This document shows positions 49,385 to 58,503 of a stretch of DNA of 64,000 bases, piece by piece; within the stretch, counting starts at the first letter, position 1, and the number at the start of each line of letters is the position of its first letter. Source of the DNA: Morinoia aosen (taxonomy: Eukaryota; Arthropoda; Malacostraca; Amphipoda; Talitridae). Under the pieces are notes generated by a model. That model worked only from the letters and a program-made list of their open reading frames with translations. It was not told where the DNA came from and did not search any database. The translations under genes and the position numbers were made by a program. The DNA lies in the NCBI GenBank assembly GCA_030386875.1, contig CM059567.1:86731130-86795129 (forward strand), written 5' to 3'.

Positions 49385-51729
49385 TGTCACGTCGTACAAG
49401 ACGTGAGGAAATTTGAAGAATTTTGATCAATTTATTTCGGCAACATTCCGCGGATCCGCGCTTCGTCCGCAAGAATGACGCCAACGTTTTATTTGTTTGA
49501 AGTGCGTGGGAGGAACAGGTTCCCGGATAATATTAAGTTTCTGTGTCGTTTAGGAAGTGAACTTGAGTGGGAAACTCATTTGATTTACGTGTTACCTCGC
49601 TGGCTATATTTTTCGGGTGTTTTCTTTCGGTGTAGCCAGTAAGCTGCAGTGTAATGCTGGGAATTAGTCAGGTTCTGGTTTAACGGTATTTTAGCTGAAC
49701 ACTGTGATTTACTAATGAACTTTCCTATCTCTGTTTCACTGCTCCAAGTGATTTTGTGTTAATGTCCAAATGTTTTTTTTTGCTCAGCAACATTTGCATA
49801 ATAGCCAAGCCATGTAAGCTATGTTGTCATATATAATATTGTAAACAGTGTCATGGGCAGTAAATGCAACATGGAGAGACTGACATTTCAATGCTTTTAG
49901 TTTGACACAGAGGATTATTTGAAGTTTATTACATTTCATAGATTAACACAAGATAGCACAATTTTATATTTATTTGATAATACAAACCAACCACTGCTTC
50001 ACTATTGAAAGATTTGTGTACTGAAAATATAAACTATGGTGATTCTTCCATGGATTAGACATCAGTTGTTGACATTGAAAAATTCATGGCACGTCGTGCT
50101 GGACTTGTACCAACTTGGGAACATGATTTTTCTTGCCTTTGTTTTATTTACGTCGTGCCAGACTTGTACCAACTTGGGAACATGATTTTTCTTGTCTTTG
50201 TATTATTTCTTGTCTTTGTATTATTTATAACATTCATTAATAGAAAAATGTGAAGCAAAGTAAAATAAATTTAGTCGATTGGCTTCTTACCTATGAGCTG
50301 TGCTGGGCAAGTTGCGCCAGTCAGCAAGGTGGAAGCCTGAAGTCACGGCATTCAGTAGACTGAGAATGGGCGCAGAAATTTGAGACCACTAGCTCAAATG
50401 ATTTGTGTTTTCAAAGCGACGTTGACAAACGTGTACTTGCCTCTCTCATTTTTTTATAATAAAATTTATTGATAATGGTCGATTTGATAACCTGAGTGAC
50501 TTGCCCCTGCTTTAGAGACCTAATTTTTGCTGTCTCTTTTCCACAGATAGGGTAAAGAAAGCCAGAGTAGGCACTTATTTTGCAGACTAAAATAAGCTGT
50601 CACAGGTCTAAACTGAGGGACCTTTCCTCATCGTCTGTAAGTATTTTAGAGTATCCTCTTTCAACTTGTGATGTTACCTAACTCGTCATCTCTTTATATT
50701 GTGGAGTATTCATGTGAAAACTATAAACTTGTTGTGCGATCGTCCACTTTTGTTCAAACAAAGTGCTTATTGACTAATGACCGCTGTGTTAAGATTGTTG
50801 GATACGGATGTACATTCATATATATAACTTTGTGCTTCCTTAAAAGGACACTTTGAACATTGGCCGAAACAAGCAATTCATGTATTATTGCCTGGCGTCA
50901 AGGATTACGAAGTTTATGTCATGTACATATAAACTATCAAAAGTGTTCTCACCTCACAATGGAAATGCATCGTCCATGAAATTGCGCTGTCTCTTATAGC
51001 TATCATTACATGTATTATCGAATGTAGATTGGGCAAGATTAGGAGTACATTGCCCTCAATCATTCCCTTCGACTAGTGACACGAGTTTACAATATTCGTG
51101 TGCGTATATCATGAATGTGTTCTTTCTAAATGTGTTACTCGACTAGAGACTTATTTTTCTTCCCTGTCGATGCATCGGAAACCTTTCTTGTTTGTGAACT
51201 TATTTCCCAGCCTACTGTTCCTGTGCACCTTGTGCGTAGATTCCGCGTTCCCCCAACTACACGCTAGATGGTGCCTTCCTCTTTCCTCTCTTGGGACACC
51301 TTTGTCTTGGTCAAGGGAGGCTAAAACTTTCTTATATAATAATACTAGTAATAGTAATGCGAATTGTTGTTGTGCTACGTCGTTAGCAGGGCGGTGAATT
51401 CTCTTTTTATGTGCTACTATTCTATGGCCTCTTATGTCCCTTTCAGCTATTTCTCGTGTACCCTTGAGGTGTGAATTTACTTTCTTGTTGTGCGGTGCTA
51501 TATACACCAGTTAATCATTCGACTATGATCTTGAATTGGGCTTCTCTTGTCATGCAATTCGTGGTCCGACTCTGAATCATACCTTTCTGGGCAGATTCAC
51601 GGAGTCGTTTGGATAAGAAATAAAGCCGAAGAAACCTCGACTTCTTTTGGAATCCTTGCGCCTACCGTTCTATGTTGTGCCGAAGCGAAGATAGCGAAAA
51701 TAGAAATTCCGCTAGCGCACAACATAACA
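49385..51729 (+). repeat. 3' LTR, 2,345 bp
   Basis: Copy of the 5' LTR with two 1-base insertions and about 26 substitutions, so about 1.2% divergence. AATAAA is kept at 51619-51624. The 59-bp tandem duplication is present in both LTRs, so it predates this insertion. Confidence 0.92.
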
Positions 51730-52745
51730 TAATGAGACATGCATATGAGTGCAGTGAAGGGTCCTGAGGATTATTGCATTAAGAAATTACATTACTTTTT
51801 TGGATAGTTTGACAGAATGGAATACCTTCGTGGATCCAGGGATTACTATTAAATCTTTGCTCGTCATTGTCTCTATAATATCTCTGCAGACCGAGATTAA
51901 GGCTTTTACACTGAAGCACAAAATTTGTCGGACTTCATCAAACTATGAGTAAAGACGTAACTACAGAAACGCGCCTCGTCGGTCTTAGTTACAGTAAAAA
52001 ACCCTACCTCGCTCAAGATAAGTTCCGACAGAAAAACGGGAAGTAGGAAGAAACGTAAAGGGGGTTGTTCGTTTTCTATAGTTTGCTCTTATGAAATATT
52101 GCCTTACATTTGAATTTGAGAAATACTTGGTTAACCTGTGTACGGTGTAACACTATAAAATGATTAAGAAAAACCATAAAAGGGTAAAATTTATAATTTA
52201 TGTTCATATGCGTCATGCAATACAGACAGGGCAAAAACGTAATTTTTGAAACATCAAAAAAATTTTAGCAAATTAAAATATTGGATCGGTATTTGATAAC
52301 CGTATGCAGTGTCAACATAGAACATGGTATAAAAAGCTTCATGACATTTATTTTTTTTTTGCTGCTTAGCATCGTGCAACAAGACACCAAGCTGTGTCTG
52401 TGTGTGTGTGTGTGGCAAATGCAAATGCCTCATCCCTGTCCTTATCTGGGTCAATTTCATTCGTTCAATCTTGTCAGTTCTTATGCACATTCACTTGCTC
52501 TACATAGCAGTAGTAATGGAACTACCAATCAGGGCACAATTCACCCCAATTAGCTTAAAATGGAAATTATTTAAAAAACAATCTCAAAAAAGATTCATTC
52601 TTTGGCGAATTTTTGAGTTTCATAAGCCAAAATGAGTTACACAAACGACTAAGACACTTTTAGATATAAATTTCAATTTTCTTAATCTAACCGTATGTAA
52701 CATATGAAATAAATTTTACTCCATTCAGGAACATTTCAGAAAACC
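51730..52745. other. AT-rich DNA between the LTR element and the Polinton fragment
   Basis: No gene. A (TG)n run lies at about 52397-52415. I find no terminal inverted repeat that would mark the left end of the Polinton. Confidence 0.5.
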
Positions 52746-52750
52746 ATTTT

Positions 52751-53110
52751 TTAGTTCAACAGTTCAACGGTTTCTCGTCTCAAAGTATTCTCTAACGATA
52801 TTAATCTGTTTTTAATATCAGCACTATCATCCTCCAATTTCTGCGATGACTGTTTCAATTTTTCTTTTTCATTTGTATTTATGATTGTTTCTCTATCCTG
52901 TTCATGGAGATTATTTCTAAAAGTTTCAATGTATGAACTCATGTCGTTGAATACTCTCTCGAGATTTGCGTAGTCTAATTTCATACTTTGTATTTCTTCT
53001 TCCAACCTCTTTATCTCATTTTTCAAAAAGTCTGTATGTTCTAAAGTACCTGTTCGAATAACCTCTATTTTTTCCTCAGATATTCTACTATGTTCATCGA
53101 GATTTGTCAT
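52751..53110 (-). CDS. Coiled-coil protein, 119 aa, probable fibre or stalk component
   Basis: Rich in Glu, Lys, Leu and Asn with heptad-like spacing over nearly the whole length ('EIKRLEEEIQSMKLDYANLERVF' region, then 'EKEKLKQSSQKLEDD'). No catalytic motif, signal peptide or membrane segment. Its ATG overlaps the stop of the preceding frame as ATGA (53110-53107), a compact viral-style junction. From its place after a fibre-like module I infer a trimeric stalk or fibre part of a Polinton virion. It could also be the downstream part of one longer fibre protein split by mutation. Confidence 0.5.
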   Translation of the reverse strand: MTNLDEHSRISEEKIEVIRTGTLEHTDFLKNEIKRLEEEIQSMKLDYANLERVFNDMSSYIETFRNNLHEQDRETIINTNEKEKLKQSSQKLEDDSADIKNRLISLENTLRRETVELLN

Positions 53111-53445
53111 AATTTCAGAGAGTTTTCTTGAAAACCTGTAGTATTCTCATCTATAGATGCTTGGATAGAATCACTTCTGAACTGATAATTTTCATTGATA
53201 AGATTTTCTCTTACCTCTATGTATTTTTTGAGATGAAGCCTCAAATTTTCCAAAACTTCGTCAACATATTTTTTATTCGTAGCGTCAAATTCTTCGATTG
53301 GAAAAGAAATATTTGCAAGTCTTCTATTATTTATATCAAAATTTTGATCTTCACCAAGATATTTAAAACCTATTCCAGGAGGTCCTGGTTGTGAAGATAA
53401 AAATGATTTTTTTCCTTGTTGTCCAAAAATATTAACGCCTATCAT
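53107..53445 (-). CDS. Fibre-like protein with GPPG and 'DINNRRL..I' motif, about 112 aa
   Basis: I chose the ATG at 53445; the frame is open to 53466 but only with a TTG start there. The N-terminal part has a short collagen-like turn ('PGPPGIGF') followed by 'FDINNRRLANISFPIEEFDATNKKYVDE'. This is a signature common in fibre proteins of Polintons and some large DNA viruses and phages ('D.NN.RL.N...P....DA.NK.YVD'). The C-terminal half is charged and coiled-coil-like. It starts 18 bp after the stop of the upstream frame. Likely role: virion fibre or spike attachment segment. Function is inferred from motif and neighbours. Confidence 0.55.
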   Translation of the reverse strand: MIGVNIFGQQGKKSFLSSQPGPPGIGFKYLGEDQNFDINNRRLANISFPIEEFDATNKKYVDEVLENLRLHLKKYIEVRENLINENYQFRSDSIQASIDENTTGFQENSLKL

Positions 53446-53462
53446 TTTTATACATAGAATTT

Positions 53463-54785
53463 TCAATTCTCTAAATTTTCTCTAACTCTCATTGGTATCA
53501 AATTGTTTACTCGGTCACTCAAACTTTCCACTTCCTGGTTTAATTTTACATTTTTGTCAGTTTCATTCTGAAGCATTAATTTGAACTGACTGATTTCATT
53601 CTGATTTGAAATAATGTCTCTTGAAAACTCCTGGAAAAGACTTTCTGCATCACTCAAGTTCTTAGCTAGTTCTTCCATTTTTCTGAATGGGACTGACTCT
53701 GCTCGTAATTCCATTATAATTTTGTTAAGATCATTGAATTTTTCTTCGCTGGATGAGGTTATGGTTGACTCTAAATTTTTCAGCTTATTGTCAACTTCAA
53801 CAAACGAAGGTGCTAATGCTACAGTTCTTTCCATAACAAAAAGGTTTCTATCACTTAATTCAGTTAGATGTACCTCTAAGCTTTTACTTTTTTCTTCAAC
53901 AGTATTGTTCAGTGTTGATTCTAAAATATTCAGCTTTTCTTCAATTTGATCATTAAGTGATGTCTGCAAGCTCATTTCTTTTTCATTCACAACGTTAATT
54001 ATACTAATTTCTTGTTCTTCAACTTTATTACTTATTAATAAGTTCTTTGAATCAATTTGATCATTAATTTTAGTTTCTAAAGTTTTCAGTTTTTCATCCA
54101 TTTGATTTTGTATAACTGACTCTTGATTCTTAAAATTCTCTTGAATCTCATGAATTTTAACATCAATCAAATTGGTTATCTTAGAGTCCACAACCTCAAA
54201 TTTAGCTTCAGCTCCTTTAATCTGATCGGTTAATGCTGACTCTTTAACTAACAGCTTTTCATCAATTCTAGTTTCAATACCTGACTCTAGAATCTTCAAT
54301 TTGTCCCCAATCTCTGGAATTTTTACGTCTGTTAGGTTGATTATGTTTGAATCAATGTTTTCAAATTTAGCATCAATTTCATCAATTTTCTTCATCAATG
54401 TTGAGTCTATGCTTGATAGTCGTTCATCATTTGAAACAATTTTTGGTTCAAGAGCAACGAACTTTTCAGTTAAATCACAAATTAACGTCTCTAACAATTT
54501 AACGATTGAGTCTACATCAGAAAATTTCACTTGTAAATCTGTTTTCAGAGTCACATATTTCTGATCATACTCGTTTATAATTGATTCCAATTCAGTTCTT
54601 TCATTTTTGAGAGCTTCAATTGTGTCTTTCAATAACTCTATATTAGAATCTTCAAGTAAACTTTTTATTTGCTCTACATTCTGCAAAAGTCCTTCAGAAT
54701 GATTTTCACTATTTTCATGTTCATGATTTTCTTTACAGGAAGGTAAAAAGACCAACTTTGCTGCATAAATATTTCCACAAGACAT
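53463..54785 (-). CDS. Long coiled-coil protein, 440 aa, probable fibre shaft
   Basis: ATG at 54785 and one uninterrupted frame. After about 25 residues ('CGNIYAAKLVFLPSC') it is almost wholly coiled coil, rich in Glu, Lys, Leu, Ile, Asn and Ser. An internal repeat of roughly 55-60 residues is visible: 'LTDVKIPEIGDKLKILES' and 'LIDVKIHEIQENFKNQES' begin successive units, each followed by '(I/M)DEKL'. No enzyme motif. Such proteins in Polinton clusters are thought to form fibres. The length makes it the largest frame in the fragment. Myosin-like host proteins are an alternative, but the context argues against this. Confidence 0.6.
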   Translation of the reverse strand: MSCGNIYAAKLVFLPSCKENHEHENSENHSEGLLQNVEQIKSLLEDSNIELLKDTIEALKNERTELESIINEYDQKYVTLKTDLQVKFSDVDSIVKLLETLICDLTEKFVALEPKIVSNDERLSSIDSTLMKKIDEIDAKFENIDSNIINLTDVKIPEIGDKLKILESGIETRIDEKLLVKESALTDQIKGAEAKFEVVDSKITNLIDVKIHEIQENFKNQESVIQNQMDEKLKTLETKINDQIDSKNLLISNKVEEQEISIINVVNEKEMSLQTSLNDQIEEKLNILESTLNNTVEEKSKSLEVHLTELSDRNLFVMERTVALAPSFVEVDNKLKNLESTITSSSEEKFNDLNKIIMELRAESVPFRKMEELAKNLSDAESLFQEFSRDIISNQNEISQFKLMLQNETDKNVKLNQEVESLSDRVNNLIPMRVRENLEN

Positions 54786-54802
54786 TTTTTAAAGAAAAAA
54801 AA

Positions 54803-55267
54803 CTAACTGTAGTTTATTTTCTGAAAACTAGTTGGGGTTTTATACAGATCTAAAAGAATTGCATGAAAGCTTTCATTTTCTAAACGCTTCAGCATTTCTA
54901 GACATAAATGTCCACAAATTACATCACCTATTTTCTGGATTTTGTAAGTAGAGAAAATTATATCAACACAATCTGTTAAGTAGTCTTTAAATTCAATTGG
55001 ATGAATCAAACCATAACTGCCAAAGTAATAGCATATATTGTCTTTCTTATACCAACAAGTCCAATGCGTTCCTAATCCTTTTTCAGTGTCTAAATTTAGG
55101 ATTCCGCATTCCGTTTCTAAAGGGTGTTTAGGTAAAGTATCTCTCATGTAAATACCTCGAAAATTCGGAATTTTCGAGGTATTTATGTAGTATTCTAAAT
55201 CATGTTTAGATAATGGTTTGTTAGGTATTACTTCTTTGGTGGTTTCAAGTAGAGACCCTTTCCGCAA
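54803..55267 (-). CDS. Adenain-like cysteine protease (C5 family, Polinton PRO), probably inactive
   Basis: This enzyme cleaves virion precursor proteins during maturation. Family blocks seen, counting from the frame's first codon at 55267: 'KIPNFRGIYMRDTLP' (32-46), 'ECGILNLD' (53-60), 'GLGTHWTCWY' with catalytic His68, 'YYFGSYGL' (80-87), and Gln111 seven residues before Cys118 in 'DVICGHLCL', matching the Gln/Cys spacing of adenovirus protease. In active relatives the second triad residue is Asp or Glu in 'YYF(D/E)..G'; here it is Gly83, so activity is doubtful. The first codon is TTG and there is no ATG at the place where relatives usually begin; the frame overlaps the upstream gene by 40 bp. 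A 37-bp palindrome lies inside. Confidence 0.8.
   Translation of the reverse strand: MRKGSLLETTKEVIPNKPLSKHDLEYYINTSKIPNFRGIYMRDTLPKHPLETECGILNLDTEKGLGTHWTCWYKKDNICYYFGSYGLIHPIEFKDYLTDCVDIIFSTYKIQKIGDVICGHLCLEMLKRLENESFHAILLDLYKTPTSFQKINYS
55149..55185. repeat. Near-perfect palindrome, 18-bp arms with a 1-bp spacer
   Basis: Arms TAAATACCTCGAAAATTC (55149-55166) and its inverse (55168-55185) around G55167. It lies in the protease gene and covers the codons of the conserved 'IPNFRG' block. Confidence 0.9.
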
Positions 55268-55614
55268 GGTTTTTTTCTCGGAGTTAACCGTATACCTGAA
55301 CCTTTTTTACTTTCCATTGCTTCATTGTGCCTTTTAGTTTCTGACAAGAGTTTATCAGCAGCTTTTTTTTTATTGACAGCGGATGCTATTGCAGCAGCAC
55401 CTCCAGCCAAAGCGCCAGCAGCCCCAAGGCCAGCTAATAAAGCTGGAATTGTAAATATAAAACCCCCTTTCGTCGCAGTATCTTTAGAAACAAAAGAAGT
55501 CTTTGTCTTTTTACAAATAATACACATACCTTTGACCAGTATCTTATTGTTCTTTGTAATTAAATATTGAGGATTATCAGTATCAGTTTTCTTCTTACAC
55601 TTTACACAATACAT
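55228..55614 (-). CDS. Zinc-ribbon plus hydrophobic-segment protein, 128 aa, Polinton minor virion protein
   Basis: ATG at 55614. The N-terminus has two CxxC pairs ('YCVKCKKK' at 2-9 and 'MCIICKK' at about 30-36), a zinc-ribbon of the DUF5679 type. Then comes a Gly/Ala-rich hydrophobic segment (about residues 52-80, 'FTIPALLAGLGAAGALAGGAAAIASAV'; in part membrane-active in character), and a basic, Lys/Pro-rich C-terminus. Similar small proteins lie next to the protease in Polintons; a comparison with adenovirus membrane-lytic or core proteins has been suggested for such genes, but I cannot show it here. The end overlaps the protease frame by 40 bp. Confidence 0.55.
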   Translation of the reverse strand: MYCVKCKKKTDTDNPQYLITKNNKILVKGMCIICKKTKTSFVSKDTATKGGFIFTIPALLAGLGAAGALAGGAAAIASAVNKKKAADKLLSETKRHNEAMESKKGSGIRLTPRKKPCGKGLYLKPPKK

Positions 55615-55649
55615 TTTTTAAACATTATTATGTGAATATATTTTAATTT

Positions 55650-55952
55650 TTAGTAGTTTAAACTCATTTTATCACCGTCAGATTGCAGTCGAATCACTCT
55701 GTCAGATAGAATCAGTGCATATGCATGTGTATCATCGGGAATATTGGTTTTAAATTCTGCTTTAATTTGAATATCAATTGTAGTTTCCTTGATACGTTCA
55801 TTTTGGCGGCTGATATCAAACACATAGATGGGAAACAAATATTTAAAGTGTCTGTATTCGATAGCACAATTTTCATTAGGTACATAATCTATTAACATCT
55901 TATAAGCTGTAGCATAATTGAAGGGCAAAAAGCACAAGTAGGCTAAGCGCAA
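55650..55952 (-). pseudogene. Capsid-like protein, C-terminal fragment (Polinton)
   Basis: About 85 residues at the end of the frame ('NCAIEYRHFKYLFPIYVFDISRQNERIKETTIDIQIKAEF', in part, then 'IPDDTHAYALILSDRVIRLQSDG') look like the C-terminal end of the Polinton major-capsid-type protein, as I remember the family pattern. There is no ATG; the frame opens with TTG at 55952, and similarity seems to start near 55925, where the element is probably truncated. Most of the capsid gene is missing. Penton-type protein is an alternative. Confidence 0.5.
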
Positions 55953-56629
55953 GATTCTCGATTTTTTCGAAAACAGTCAACAAGTATGCTAAGCATCAAA
56001 ACCTACTTCAAAACGAAAGGCAGTGTTCAAAAATCGGCGTGAAGCGTAGTAGGATAAGCGCATCGTTGAATATTTTCTATTCGCTGCCAATTGAATAGAA
56101 AACGACTTTCTAATGGCATCCTCAATTAAACCATTTAGCTAGCATATGAGCTGCAATAGACCTGAGTACATAATGTGAAAAGTTTCCATTCTTGTTATAT
56201 CTCTACTGCAGCTCAAATATGAAAATCAATGATCATGTATTCCATAATTTTTGTACATAAATCAAGAAAATTGATGAAACCTTATTTTGTTGCTTGCATT
56301 ATCAATCACTTGTGTTACATCAGGTAAAATTTTTGAATCAATATTCGTAACTTACTGTTCTTGCGCATAATACGAAAAACTATGAACAATTGGGGAGAAT
56401 ATAAAATCGAGCGGCCGAGAGCATTTAATGAAAATTAGGTAACAGCACTACACTTCTTTCGACAGAAATGAGATTAGGTGCTGACGTTGGTGAAAATGCT
56501 CCAGGCAGCCACGAATTGCGGAGAAGACCAAAGCGACGCAGTCTTCTCCCACCAACTGCCGTTTAACGTCACCTGGCGAAGTGAAAAATATGTTAGCTTT
56601 AGTATATTGATAGGTACAAAACCTGGTCA
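55953..56629. other. Unassigned DNA next to the Polinton break
   Basis: No gene. A short direct repeat, AGTAGG(C/A)TAAGCGCA, occurs at about 55937 and 56049, on either side of about 100 bp that adjoin the truncation. Confidence 0.45.
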
Positions 56630-57463
56630 TAGGGCGAAAGCCCGAACGGTAATAATAGGGCGAAAGCCCGAACGGTAATAATAGGGCGAAAGCCCGAACG
56701 GTAATAATAGGGCGAAAGCCCGAACGGTAATAATAGGGCGAAAGCCCGAACGGTAATAATAGGGCGAAAGCCCGAACGGTAATAATAGGGCGAAAGCCCG
56801 AACGGTAATAATAGGGCGAAAGCCCGAACGGTAATAATAGGGCAAAAGCCCGAACGGTAATAATAGGGCGAAAGCCCGAACGGTAATAATAGGGCGAAAG
56901 CCCGAACTGTAATAATAGGGCGAAAGCCCGAACTGTAATAATAGGGCGAAAGCCCGAACTGTAATAATAGGGCGAAAGCCCGAACTGTAATAATAGGGCG
57001 AAAGCCCGAACTGTAATAATAGGGCGAAAGCCCGAACTGTAATAATAGGGCGAAAGCCCGAACTGTAATAATAGGGCGAAAGCCCGAACTGTAATAATAG
57101 GGCGAAAGCCCGAACTGTAATAATAGGGCGAAAGCCCGAACTGTAATAATAGGGCGAAAGCCCGAACTGTAATAATAGGGCGAAAGCCCGAACTGTAATA
57201 ATAGGGCGAAAGCCCGAACTGTAATAATAGGGCGAAAGCCCGAACTGTAATAATAGGGCGAAAGCCCGAACTGTAATAATAGGGCGAAAGCCCGAACTGT
57301 AATAATAGGGCGAAAGCCCGAACTGTAATAATAGGGCGAAAGCCCGAACTGTAATAATAGGGCGAAAGCCCGAACTGTAATAATAGGGCGAAAGCCCGAA
57401 CTGTAATAATAGGGCGAAAGCCCGAACTGTAATAATAGGGAGAAAGCCCGAACTGTAATAATA
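56630..57463. repeat. 26-bp minisatellite, 32 copies
   Basis: The unit begins AGGGCGAAAGCCCGAAC and ends with GTAATAAT after one variable base. Thirty-two head-to-tail copies fill 834 bp with almost no other variation. Copies 1-10 read ..AACGGTAA.., copies 11-32 read ..AACTGTAA..; copy 9 has GGGCAAAAG and the last has GGGAGAAAG. Each unit contains GGGC-GAAA-GCCC, a 4-bp stem with a GNRA tetraloop if transcribed. Open frames across it are products of the repeat. There are no spacers, so it is not a CRISPR array. Confidence 0.97.
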
Positions 57464-57568
57464 AGTAAGTTAATAGAAATTTAGTCTATTCGCCAGGAAA
57501 AAGTAGGGGTCGACTGGTCTAAAGGCTCCATGGATATCAACTCACTAGCAGACATGCGCCCAGCCTTA
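57464..57568. other. Short flank between minisatellite and Harbinger element
   Basis: Contains GGTCGACTGGT at 57508-57518, which returns in reverse complement at about 59586-59596, beyond the far end of the Harbinger element. Confidence 0.4.
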
Positions 57569-57818
57569 TAAGCCGGGTCCACACGCTACGTTTTTTACTC
57601 CGTTTTGCATGCGCAGTTCAAGACGTTGCAGGTAAAACGTAGCGTGTAGACAGGAAAACTGCGCAAATTTTTGGTCCGAAGGAAGACTGCGCAGTTGCAA
57701 CGATAACTGAGCTAATGAGCATAGATTTCCGTGAACTGCGCAGACAAGTTGGAACGTGTAGACGCTAGCTCCGTTTTGTGGCTCATCTTTTTACACAGTT
57801 CTCGTGCAGCAGGTGACA

Positions 57819-58241
57819 ATGGCTGACATCAGGAATTGCCCTCGGGAGTTTCTCACAGAATTTATTGATCTATACCAAGGCTTTCCCTGCCTTTGGCGCG
57901 TCAAATCGAAGGAATATTGTGATAGAGACAAAAAAGCCAAGGCGTATGGAAAATTAGTTGAAAAATAAAGAGAGATTGACGCGGAAGGAAACAGAGAAAC
58001 AGTTGTGAAAAAAATTAATTCACCCAGAAGTGTTTTTCGTAAAGAGTTGTGTAAAGTCAATAGTTCGATTCGATCTGGTGCTGGAGAAGAAGAAATATAC
58101 AAACCAGCTCTATGGTATTTTGACTTGCTGCATTTCCTGAATGACCAAGAGACTCCGAGAGCATCTAGAAATACCATAATTGAAGGTGAAGAAAATGGAG
58201 CACACGGACGACCACATGAATTAAATGCATATGTTAACTGA
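57819..58241 (+). pseudogene. MADF-domain protein of the Harbinger element, one nonsense change
   Basis: From ATG 57819 the frame reads a MADF (Myb/SANT-like) domain: 'REFLTEFIDLYQGFPCLW' start, 'Y.DR.KK..AYGKLVEK' (residues 33-49), a TAA stop at 57966-57968, then in the same frame 'REIDAEGNRETVVKKINSPR', 'FRKELCKV' and 'KPALWYFDLLHFLNDQETPR'. In relatives the stop position is usually a Tyr, so a single change truncates the domain. It ends at TGA 58241. Such proteins accompany PIF/Harbinger transposases and help bind DNA. Minus-strand frames over it are shadows. Confidence 0.75.
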
Positions 58242-58503
58242 CATTGATAGCTTATGTGGTATCTCAGGAAGTTGAAAACGAACAATGTTTCATTGTGATA
58301 TCCTATGATTCTATGAATCTTGCTTAGATCTGTGATTGCCATTCTTATAACATAATTATGATTACGCTTCAGTTAAAGTTACCATAATTTTCTATTATTT
58401 TCATGGTGTTAATATGCAGCATCCTATAACTTTATTTGTATAGAATTGGAATTACTATTATTATAAGTAAATATTTACAAATGGCAATAACAGTATTACT
58501 CAC

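Larger units (their letters stand above)
43516..51729 (+). mobile_element. BEL/Pao LTR retrotransposon without pol
   Basis: Two near-identical LTRs (43516-45858 and 49385-51729), beginning TGT and ending ACA, enclose a 3,526-bp interior. Target flanks are TATTG on the left and TAATG on the right, a 5-bp duplication with one change. A purine tract (AAGGGGGGGGGAG) abuts the 3' LTR. The single long frame encodes BEL-type Gag and aspartic protease; reverse transcriptase, RNase H and integrase are absent. The LTRs make up 57% of the 8.2-kb element. I do not recognise a primer-binding site in the bases after the 5' LTR (GTGAATAGACGTCATCGG). Confidence 0.9.
52751..55952 (-). mobile_element. Polinton (Maverick) fragment: virion-protein cluster
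   Basis: Six closely packed minus-strand frames encode, in transcription order, a capsid-like C-terminal fragment, a zinc-ribbon/hydrophobic protein, an adenain-like protease and three coiled-coil/fibre-like proteins. This combination is typical of Polintons and adenovirus-related adintovirus-like elements. Family B DNA polymerase, retroviral-type integrase and packaging ATPase are absent, and no terminal inverted repeats are seen, so it is a partial copy truncated near 55.93 kb. Coding DNA is about as AT-rich as the flanks. Most frames remain open, so decay is recent or slight. Confidence 0.75.

Noticed and set aside
53128-53949. Plus-strand frames of 88-111 codons in the Polinton region
   Set aside because: Antisense to the coiled-coil genes; Ser/Phe-rich composition is the mirror of their Glu/Lys codons.
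56627-56845. Repetitive open frame across the minisatellite with a 26-residue periodic protein
   Set aside because: It is an automatic result of a stop-free 26-bp unit read three times; no ATG start and no other evidence of coding.
56630-57463. CRISPR-like look of the 26-bp array
   Set aside because: Units are strictly head to tail with no unique spacers, in a eukaryotic genome.
57791-58342. 183-codon minus-strand frame
   Set aside because: Antisense to the MADF gene, which has the recognisable domain.
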